8,424 nucleotides of DNA from positions 1-8,424 of the forward strand of contig JASHYS010000279.1 of NCBI GenBank assembly GCA_030042915.1, given 5' to 3'. Source of the stretch: Acidobacteriaceae bacterium (GTDB taxonomy: Bacteria > Acidobacteriota > Terriglobia > Terriglobales > Acidobacteriaceae). Of this stretch, positions 1 through 5,631 are shown in pieces. Both the position numbers and the translations under genes were made by a program. The notes beneath the pieces are model-generated. The model ran no database searches and was not told the origin of the DNA. It saw only the letters and a program-made list of their open reading frames with translations. Within the stretch, counting starts at the first letter, position 1. Each line of letters begins with the position of its first letter.

Positions 1-1
1 G

Positions 2-1504
2 GGCTTTACGCATGAAGAGATCATGACCGGGATTGCGCGCGGCGAATTGCGCAGCTACAAGCAGTTGCCGCAGATCTGGTACCAGATCCAGACCAAGTTC
101 CGCGACGAGCCGCGGCCCAAGTCGGGCTTGCTGCGCGTGCGGCAATTCATCATGAAGGACTCGTACTCGTTCGACCTGGACGAGGCCGGCCTCGACCGCA
201 GTTTCAATCAACACGACCAGGTCTACCGGGCCATCTTCACCCGCTGCGGCCTGCGCTTTGTGGCGGTTGAAGCCGATTCGGGCGCCATGGGCGGCTCGCA
301 GTCGCAGGAGTTCATGGTCTACACCGATGCCGGCGAGGACCTGATCGCAAGCTGCCCGGTATGCGGCTACGCGGCGAACCTGGAAAAGGCCGTTTCGCGG
401 CTTGACCTTTTGGAGGAGATGGTTGCTACAGGAGATGGCAAGCCGGAACTGGTGCACACGCCGGGCTGCGCGGCGATTTCCGATGTGGCCGCGTTTTTTA
501 AAATTTCGCCGGCGTCCGACATCAAGTGCGTGGCCTATATGGCCGAGCGCGGATTCAGAGGCGAGGGACATGAAAAGTGGCTGCCGGTGGCCGTTTTTCT
601 GCGCGGCGATCACTCGGTGAACGAAGCCAAGCTGCTGGGCCTGCTGAGCGCGAGTGAGCTGCGCCCCATGCAGGCTGACGAATTAGCGAAGTACTTCCGC
701 GGGCCGGCCGGATACCTGGGCCCGGTTGGGTTGCGGCCCAAGGAAGTGGCGAATCCGGGCAGCTCGCCGCTGGAGTTTGCGGGAGACGGGGATCTGATTG
801 TTGTCGCCGACAAGTCGCTCGAAGGCCGCAAAAACATGGTCTGCGGAGCCAACAAGCTCGACTACCACCTGCGCAACGTGGCGCCCGGCCGCGACTTTAC
901 GTGGACGCTGTCGGCCGACGTCCGGAACGTCAATGAGGGCGAGGGCTGCCCGAGTCCCCGCTGCGCTGGAAAGCTGGTGGTGGGCAAGGCTGTCGAGGTG
1001 GGACACATCTTCAAACTCGGTACCAAGTACTCCAACTCGCTGGGCCTGCGCGTGCTCGACGAGAACGGCAAGGAAGTGACGCCCATCATGGGCAGCTACG
1101 GCATCGGCATCGAGCGCATTTTGACAGCCGCGATCGAGCAGTCAAACGATGCGAACGGCTTCTGGCTGCCGGTCTCTATCGCGCCCTTTACCGTGGTGGT
1201 GACGATTACCAACGTGGCCGACGCAGCCCTGCGCGAAACCGGCGAAAAGCTCGCCGGTGATCTTGAGGCTGCGGGCCTGGACGTGCTGCTTGATGACCGA
1301 GACGACCGTGCCGGCGTCAAATTCAAAGACGCTGACCTCGTGGGCATTCCTTATCGCATCAATGTTGGCAAGAAGGCATCCGCGGGTCAGGTGGAGCTGG
1401 TGACGCGCGCCACGAGCACGAGTGTGGATGTAGTCTTAAGCGAGGCGGTAGCGCTGGTAAAGAAGCACGTGGAGGAAGAAACGCTGCTGGAGGAGAGCGA
1501 TTAA
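2..1504 (+). CDS. proS: Prolyl-tRNA synthetase, bacterial type with editing domain (5' partial)
   Basis: Charges tRNA-Pro with proline in the cytoplasm. The reading frame is open to the left edge and the first visible residues, GFTHEE, correspond to the internal family motif GPTHEE, so the ATG at 23 is not the start; roughly 100 N-terminal residues are missing. Seen in order: class II motif 2 ([17 protein letters not shown], near 98-148); a [13 protein letters not shown] stretch (about 355-393); the INS editing domain (about 450-870) with a lysine in [10 protein letters not shown] where family members keep the editing lysine, plus [10 protein letters not shown] and [10 protein letters not shown]; the return to the catalytic core with [16 protein letters not shown] and [13 protein letters not shown]; motif 3 as GSYGIGIER (about 1090-1117), where many homologues have GCYGIG; and the C-terminal anticodon-binding domain (about 1180-1470). 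It ends in a short acidic tail and TAA at 1502-1504. The downstream PBP gene may be cotranscribed, but the 124-base gap leaves this open. Confidence 0.97.
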   Translation, partial: GFTHEEIMTGIARGELRSYKQLPQIWYQIQTKFRDEPRPKSGLLRVRQFIMKDSYSFDLDEAGLDRSFNQHDQVYRAIFTRCGLRFVAVEADSGAMGGSQSQEFMVYTDAGEDLIASCPVCGYAANLEKAVSRLDLLEEMVATGDGKPELVHTPGCAAISDVAAFFKISPASDIKCVAYMAERGFRGEGHEKWLPVAVFLRGDHSVNEAKLLGLLSASELRPMQADELAKYFRGPAGYLGPVGLRPKEVANPGSSPLEFAGDGDLIVVADKSLEGRKNMVCGANKLDYHLRNVAPGRDFTWTLSADVRNVNEGEGCPSPRCAGKLVVGKAVEVGHIFKLGTKYSNSLGLRVLDENGKEVTPIMGSYGIGIERILTAAIEQSNDANGFWLPVSIAPFTVVVTITNVADAALRETGEKLAGDLEAAGLDVLLDDRDDRAGVKFKDADLVGIPYRINVGKKASAGQVELVTRATSTSVDVVLSEAVALVKKHVEEETLLEESD

Positions 1505-1628
1505 CCCCATGCGGCGCGCGCCTTGCTGCGCGACCAGGCGGTTAAAGCAACGAAGGAACCACGGGCAACGCACAACCGTAGGTAAGGCAAGACGGCTGAA
1601 AGCTGATTGCTGAACGCTGGAAAACCCC
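1505..1628. other. proS-PBP intergenic gap
   Basis: This 124-base gap has no gene. It holds a 10-base perfect palindrome, GGCGCGCGCC at 1513-1522, and an inverted pair TTAACC (1501-1506) / GGTTAA (1540-1545) that brackets it, but no T-run, so I do not call a terminator. A 7-base tandem repeat fills its right end. I see no convincing -35/-10 pair for the PBP gene. Confidence 0.6.
1595..1622 (+). repeat. Imperfect heptamer tandem repeat (GCTGANN, four units)
   Basis: Four consecutive 7-base units start with GCT at 1595, 1602, 1609 and 1616: GCTGAAA, GCTGATT, GCTGAAC, GCTGGAA. The period is exact. The array ends 6 bases before the PBP start codon, supplies the in-frame TGA (1611-1613) upstream of that gene, and its last unit carries the GGAA that is the only ribosome-binding-site candidate. 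Confidence 0.75.
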
Positions 1629-4070
1629 ATGGTGGTCAAAGTAAAAATCGCGAGGCCCGTGCGGCGCTGGTCGCTGAAATGGGTGATTTTGCTTTCCGCG
1701 CTGGGCGTGTGTGTCGCGGTGGTGCTGGTAGGCCTTTCCATCTTCTCGTACTTCTATTTCAAGTACGAGGGGATCGTGGACGCGCGGCTCAAACAACCCA
1801 TCTTCGCCAACACGGCGAAAATCTACGCCGCGCCGCGCGAGGTTCGCCCTGGGCAAAAGCTCACGGTGCGCCTTATCGCCGACGAGTTGCGCGCAGCCGG
1901 TTACACCAGCGACGGAGCCGCGCAGGCCTCGCCGCTGGGAACCTACAGCGAAGGCGTGCGGCAGATTACCGTGAACCCCGGCCCACAGTCCTATCACGCG
2001 CCGGAGAGCGCCACCATTCGCGTGAGCGGCGGCCAGGTGGATTCCATCACTGACGACCGCGGGCAAGCGCTGGCCAGCTACGAACTGGAGCCGCTGCTGA
2101 TTACCGGCTTGAGCGAAGACGCCAACCGGACCAAGCGCCGCCTGCTCACCTACGACGAGATTCCGCCGAATCTCGTTCACGCCGTGATCGCCATCGAGGA
2201 TCGCCGCTTCTTTGAGCACAATGGCGTCGATTTCTATCGGATTTTCGGCGCCATTCTCAATGACCTGACGCCCGGCCATCGCTGGACCGAGGGCGGATCC
2301 ACGCTCACTATGCAACTGTCGCGCGGATTCTTCCTGACGCCGGAAAAAACCTGGCGCCGCAAGGTCGCCGAAATTGCCATCACCTTTCAGCTTGAGCACC
2401 GCTTCGACAAGAAGCAGATTTTCGCCATGTACGCGAATGAGGTGCCGCTGGGGCAACTGGGCAGTTTCTCGGTCGACGGCTTCGGCGAAGCGGCGCAGGA
2501 CTATTTCGGCAAGGATGTGAGGCAACTCGATCTGTCGGAGTGCGCGCTGCTGGCCGGGCTTATCCAGAGCCCCAGCCGCCTGAATCCCTTCCGGCACGCC
2601 GAGCGCGCCGTCGAGCGCCGCAACCTGGTGCTGGATGCGATGGTTGAGACCGGCGCCATTACGAAAGAACAAGCCGAAGGCGCCAAAAAAGAGCCATTGC
2701 ATTTGACGCCGGGCAGCGTTGACGCCAGCGAAGCGCCTTATTTTGTCGACCTGGTGCACGACCAGCTCACCCAACGGCTCGGCGATCGGGATTTCAATCG
2801 CGAAGGCCTGCGCATCTACACGTCACTCGATCCTGACCTGCAGCGGCTGGCAACGGAGACTGTAAACTCGACCATTCATGTGGTGGACGAACAGGTAGAC
2901 AAGCTGCACGCGCGCGACAAGAAGCTGGGCAAGCCGTACATCTATCCGCAGGTGGCGCTGGTGGCGCTCGATCCGCATACCGGCCAGGTGTTGGCGCTGG
3001 TGGGTGGACGCAGCTACGGCAATTCGCAAGTGAATCATGCGGTTGCGCATCGTCCCACGGGATCGATCTTCAAGCCGTTCGTCTACGCTGCAGCTTTCCA
3101 AACGGCGGCCCAGGGGACCATGCTGCCCGGGCAGAACCAGCTGTTTTCGCCGGTTACGATGATCAGCGATGTGCAACAGACCTACGGCGAGGGTACGGAC
3201 AACGAATATACGCCACGCAATTACAAGGGGGAGTATTACGGCGATATCACAGCGCGCCTGGCGCTGATGCGGTCGGACAACAACGCGACCATCAGCCTGG
3301 CGGGGATGGTGGGGTTCGACCAGGTGGCGGCACTGGCCCGCGATGCGGGCATCAAGAACGCGCAGGGCACGCCGTCGATGGCTATCGGTTCCTATGACGC
3401 GACACCGCTGGATATGGCCGGCGCCTATACGATCTTCAGCAACGGCGGCGTGCATATTGAGCCGTGGATGCTGGCCAGTGTGCGCACGCCCGATGGCGAC
3501 ATCATTCAGGATTACTCGCCCACTACCCGCCAGGTTCTCGATCCGCGGGTGGCCTTTCTCGCCACTTACATGATGGAAGCCGTTCTGGAAGGCAACGGGA
3601 GCGACCCCTGCGTGATCGGAGGGCGAGATTTCTGCGGAACGGGGGCCGGCGTACGCAACATGGGATTCACCTCGCCGGCGGCGGGCAAAACCGGGACCAG
3701 CCACGATGCATGGTTCGCCGGCTTTACCAGCAGCCTGCTGTGCGTGGTTTGGGTGGGCAACGACGATTACACGAGTATCGATCTTGAAGGCGCCCACGCC
3801 GCAGCCCCTATCTGGGCTGATTTTATGAAGCAGGCTGTGCTGTTGCCGCAATACTCCGACACCAACGAATTTACGCCGCCGCAAGGCGTGCAGATCGAAA
3901 CCATCGATAAGGCGACCAATCTGCTCGCCGACTCATCGTGCCCCGACGATTACACCGCGGCTTTTCTCGACGGCACCGCACCCACCGACACCTGTGACCA
4001 CAAAGGCCTGGGCGGCGACCATCGCAACATCTTTCAAAAGATTTTCGGGCTCGGCAAACCGTCGAACTGA
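1629..4070 (+). CDS. Class A penicillin-binding protein, PBP1B-like (glycosyltransferase/transpeptidase)
   Basis: Bifunctional peptidoglycan synthase of 813 residues, anchored in the inner membrane and acting on lipid II in the periplasm. Seen: a basic N-terminus and one membrane segment (about 18-44); a region (about 60-165) resembling the UB2H domain of E. coli PBP1B, ending in ELEPLLITGL; a GT51 domain with EDRRFFEHNGVD (catalytic Glu190), GGSTLTMQLSRGFFL, RRKVAE (second Glu248) and FAMYANEVPLG; and a transpeptidase domain with SIFK (nucleophile Ser479, Lys482), SDN (549-551) and KTGT (687-690). The Glu190-Glu248 spacing is close to that of E. coli PBP1B (233, 290). The UB2H-like part favours a PBP1B (mrcB) over a PBP1A type, although automatic pipelines may label it PBP1A family. 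The ATG at 1629 is chosen because an in-frame TGA lies at 1611-1613 and the membrane segment follows directly; the RBS is weak (GGAA at 1619-1622). The C-terminus carries cysteine pairs C661/C669 and C771/C789 that could form disulfides. Confidence 0.95.
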   Translation: MVVKVKIARPVRRWSLKWVILLSALGVCVAVVLVGLSIFSYFYFKYEGIVDARLKQPIFANTAKIYAAPREVRPGQKLTVRLIADELRAAGYTSDGAAQASPLGTYSEGVRQITVNPGPQSYHAPESATIRVSGGQVDSITDDRGQALASYELEPLLITGLSEDANRTKRRLLTYDEIPPNLVHAVIAIEDRRFFEHNGVDFYRIFGAILNDLTPGHRWTEGGSTLTMQLSRGFFLTPEKTWRRKVAEIAITFQLEHRFDKKQIFAMYANEVPLGQLGSFSVDGFGEAAQDYFGKDVRQLDLSECALLAGLIQSPSRLNPFRHAERAVERRNLVLDAMVETGAITKEQAEGAKKEPLHLTPGSVDASEAPYFVDLVHDQLTQRLGDRDFNREGLRIYTSLDPDLQRLATETVNSTIHVVDEQVDKLHARDKKLGKPYIYPQVALVALDPHTGQVLALVGGRSYGNSQVNHAVAHRPTGSIFKPFVYAAAFQTAAQGTMLPGQNQLFSPVTMISDVQQTYGEGTDNEYTPRNYKGEYYGDITARLALMRSDNNATISLAGMVGFDQVAALARDAGIKNAQGTPSMAIGSYDATPLDMAGAYTIFSNGGVHIEPWMLASVRTPDGDIIQDYSPTTRQVLDPRVAFLATYMMEAVLEGNGSDPCVIGGRDFCGTGAGVRNMGFTSPAAGKTGTSHDAWFAGFTSSLLCVVWVGNDDYTSIDLEGAHAAAPIWADFMKQAVLLPQYSDTNEFTPPQGVQIETIDKATNLLADSSCPDDYTAAFLDGTAPTDTCDHKGLGGDHRNIFQKIFGLGKPSN

Positions 4071-4074
4071 AAAC

Positions 4075-4097
4075 AGCCAATAGCCAATAGCGAATAG
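4075..4097 (+). repeat. Heptamer tandem repeat (AGCCAAT, three units)
   Basis: Three units, AGCCAAT, AGCCAAT and AGCGAAT, start at 4075, 4082 and 4089 and run into AG, just after the PBP stop codon. Read on the minus strand these are GCTATTG-type heptamers, so both flanks of the PBP gene have a 7-base period with a GCT core. The function is unknown. Confidence 0.75.
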
Positions 4098-4101
4098 ATC
4101 G

Positions 4102-4116
4102 AGGCTGCGAGCCTTT
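4102..4116. terminator. Possible weak terminator hairpin between convergent genes
   Basis: AGGCT (4102-4106), a GCG loop and AGCCT (4110-4114), followed by TT, form a 5-bp stem, extendable by a G-T pair. It lies between the stop of the plus-strand PBP gene and the stop of the minus-strand glycosylase gene, where a terminator is expected. The stem is short and the T-run is minimal, so this is tentative. Confidence 0.3.
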
Positions 4117-4140
4117 AGAGGCCGCCGGCTCTCGCTCGCT

Positions 4141-4998
4141 TCAGCCGTCCACGTCTGACCCGTCGGGCATGGGCTGGCAGCGCGGGCACCAGAAGGTGAC
4201 GCGCGCGTCGGCACCCTGAATACGACGGCGAATCGGCTCACCACAGCGTCGGCAGGGCTCGCTCGTGCGCCCGTAAACCCACAGGCTTGCGCCGGGATCG
4301 GAGGCGTGTGTGGTGCGCCGCTGCTGGCTGCGATAAGTGACGATGGTGTCGCCCGAGTCCTCGAGCACATTTGCCCTGAGCAGCCTTTGCGCACAGGTAA
4401 TGGTGGCCGCGGCTTGGTCGCGTGTGAGCGTTCGAACCGCGCGGAACGGATGAAGCCCGCAAACGAAGCAGATCTCCGACTTGAAGACGTTGCCCACGCC
4501 GGCCAGCACGGTTTGGTCGAGCAACGCGTCGGCGATTGCTTCGCCGCGCCGGGCCAGCAGGCGCTCCAGCGCGGCGCCGGCGTCGAATTCCGGCCTCAGC
4601 AGATCGTTTTCTTCGCGCGCCACGCGCAGATCGCGCTCCAACGACTGCGCGGTGTGCATGCGCGCCACGGGTACGCGAAAACCAACTGCCTGATACTCGC
4701 TGTTCTCGATGACAATGCGCATGTGGAAGCGCGGGAGCTGCCAGCGCTCGCCCTGCCGGTAGATGTGCCAGCGGCCGTTCATCAGCAGATGCGAAGCCAG
4801 AATGCCGCCACCGGAAAAATGCACGAGCAGCCATTTGCCGCGCGCTTCGATGCTGTCCACGGTTTGTCCGGCCAGGGGCGTATCGTCATTGAAGCGCATC
4901 AGCCAGGGAAACGTGGAGCGGAAGCCGGTGACCGGCTTGCCCACCAGCGCGCGGCCCAAGTTGCGCGCGGTGCGAAAGATCGTGTCGCCTTCGGGCAT
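4141..4998 (-). CDS. nei: Fpg/Nei-family DNA glycosylase/AP lyase, Nei2-like (endonuclease VIII)
   Basis: Base-excision repair enzyme of 285 residues that removes oxidised bases and cleaves the abasic site. It starts MPEGDTIFRTA: Pro2 is the family's Schiff-base nucleophile and Glu3 its partner, and the GDTI form is typical of Nei rather than Fpg (PELPE). Lys55 in ARGKWLLVHF matches the conserved catalytic lysine. The helix-two-turn-helix region spans about 136-225, with LDQTVLAGVGNVFKSE at 160-175. A C-terminal zinc finger has C249-x2-C252 and C271-x2-C274, with Arg266 in the loop that normally contacts DNA. Length is normal for the family and nothing is broken. I take it as Nei2-like (mycobacterial type) from the opening motif and overall character; the exact subfamily is uncertain. 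The ATG at 4996-4998 is fixed by the need for Pro2. No Shine-Dalgarno sequence precedes it; a TAGAAT box six bases upstream may mean a leaderless message. Confidence 0.93.
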   Translation of the reverse strand: MPEGDTIFRTARNLGRALVGKPVTGFRSTFPWLMRFNDDTPLAGQTVDSIEARGKWLLVHFSGGGILASHLLMNGRWHIYRQGERWQLPRFHMRIVIENSEYQAVGFRVPVARMHTAQSLERDLRVAREENDLLRPEFDAGAALERLLARRGEAIADALLDQTVLAGVGNVFKSEICFVCGLHPFRAVRTLTRDQAAATITCAQRLLRANVLEDSGDTIVTYRSQQRRTTHASDPGASLWVYGRTSEPCRRCGEPIRRRIQGADARVTFWCPRCQPMPDGSDVDG

Positions 4999-5004
4999 AG
5001 TCGA

Positions 5005-5010
5005 ATTCTA
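5005..5010 (-). promoter_or_regulatory. Candidate -10 box for the Nei-like gene (possible leaderless transcript)
   Basis: On the minus strand TAGAAT is followed by six bases (TCGACT) and then the ATG. This spacing would put the transcription start at or next to the start codon. No good -35 box is visible 16-18 bases further upstream, and there is no ribosome-binding site. Confidence 0.35.
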
Positions 5011-5030
5011 CTGCCTGTGCCGGCCATCAC

Positions 5031-5058
5031 CAGACGTGAGCGTCCGCGAGAATACGAT
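5031..5058 (+). promoter_or_regulatory. Candidate promoter for the exported-protein gene
   Basis: CAGACG (5031-5036, three of six consensus -35 bases, GAC in place) and TACGAT (5053-5058, four of six, with the key first A and last T) are 16 bases apart, on the plus strand in the 83-base divergent gap. A short inverted pair GACG/CGTC (5033-5044) overlaps the -35 side. The call is weak. Confidence 0.3.
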
Positions 5059-5068
5059 GCCGTCAGCG

Positions 5069-5075
5069 AAAGGAG
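5069..5075 (+). promoter_or_regulatory. Strong ribosome-binding site fixing the start at 5082
   Basis: AAAGGAG ends 6 bases before the ATG at 5082, which is ideal spacing. It chooses 5082 over the in-frame ATG at 5088 and over the out-of-frame ATG at 5078. Confidence 0.8.
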
Positions 5076-5081
5076 TCATGC

Positions 5082-5546
5082 ATGAAGATGTCGAATGCAA
5101 TCCTCCTCGGCTGTGCGTTCCTGGCGGGTGCGCAGCTTCTCACCGCACAGTCCGTCCGTATCGGCACGTTCGATCGCCAGGCCGTTGCGCTGGCCTACTA
5201 TCGCTCTCCGCAATGGGGCGAAGTTCGGCACCAGAAACGTGCCGAGCTGAGGGCGGCACAACAGGCCGGCGACCAGAAGAAAGTGGATGAGCTGAGCAAT
5301 TGGTTTGGCCAAGCGCAGGAACTGGCGCACAGTCAAGTCTTCGGCAAGGCGCCAGTCGATAACATCCTGAAGGAGATTGCACCCGCAATTGAGAATATCT
5401 GCAAGGCCGAGAACCTATCCGCAGTGGTTGCGGCGCCAGCACCGGATTCAGCAACGCAGACTGTCGACGTGACGCCGCAGCTTCTTGATTGGTTGAAAGC
5501 TGACGAGAAGACCAGGGACCTAATCCGCCAAATGCAGAATAATTAA
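5082..5546 (+). CDS. Small exported protein, distantly Skp/OmpH-like, function unknown
   Basis: A 154-residue protein with a signal peptide (about 1-22 to 24: short Met-Lys-Met n-region, hydrophobic core, cut near LLTAQS), so probably periplasmic or outer-membrane associated. The mature part opens VRIGTFDRQAVALAYYRS, continues with a charged, helical, Ala/Gln/Lys-rich stretch (about 48-80), then FGKAPVDNILKEI, KAENLSAVV and VDVTPQLLDWL near the C-terminus. The pattern IGxxD, helix, then xxxVDVTxxLL recalls Skp/OmpH chaperones, but the helical arm is much shorter. It also matches my memory of a conserved family of unknown function with GTYDSRAVALAY and PVDDIL motifs. It stands alone on the plus strand with a strong ribosome-binding site, between minus-strand nei and lhr, and has its own candidate promoter. 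The coding call is firm; the functional suggestion is not. Confidence 0.85.
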   Translation: MKMSNAILLGCAFLAGAQLLTAQSVRIGTFDRQAVALAYYRSPQWGEVRHQKRAELRAAQQAGDQKKVDELSNWFGQAQELAHSQVFGKAPVDNILKEIAPAIENICKAENLSAVVAAPAPDSATQTVDVTPQLLDWLKADEKTRDLIRQMQNN

Positions 5547-5594
5547 TGGCGTCAGAGATCGGCTTGGCGAGGCAGCAATCTTAGCTGATTTCCT

Positions 5595-5611
5595 GGTCGC
5601 GTCTCGTGACC
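5595..5611. terminator. Possible hairpin terminator between convergent genes
   Basis: GGTCGCG (5595-5601), a TCT loop and CGTGACC (5605-5611) make a 7-bp stem with one G-T pair. It sits in the 85-base gap where the exported-protein gene and lhr converge, and could act in both directions. Neither side has a T-run, so confidence is low. Confidence 0.3.
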
Positions 5612-5631
5612 GCCATCATATTGGAAAAGAG

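Noticed and set aside
23..25. ATG as the start of proS
   Set aside because: The conserved THEE motif lies upstream of it in the same frame, so the gene begins outside the window.
1501..1545. Terminator after proS formed by TTAACC/GGTTAA and the GC palindrome
   Set aside because: The loop is long, the palindrome is self-complementary rather than a stable stem-loop, and there is no T-run.
1542..2774. 410-codon open frame on the minus strand opposite the PBP gene
   Set aside because: It is the shadow of a GC-rich gene: the plus-strand frame has complete GT51 and transpeptidase motifs, while the antisense product has no recognisable motif and is rich in Arg, His, Gln and Ala.
2823..3884. 353-codon open frame on the minus strand opposite the transpeptidase domain
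   Set aside because: Same antisense shadow effect; no motif, and it overlaps the SIFK, SDN and KTGT coding region.
4306..5085. 259-codon plus-strand frame opposite the Nei-like gene
   Set aside because: The minus-strand gene has the catalytic N-terminus and zinc finger; this frame would also run across the divergent promoter gap.
5103..5114. Lipobox (LLGC, residues 8-11) making the exported protein a lipoprotein
   Set aside because: The hydrophobic core before the cysteine is only a few residues long and continues past it, so ordinary signal-peptidase cleavage near residue 22-24 is more likely.
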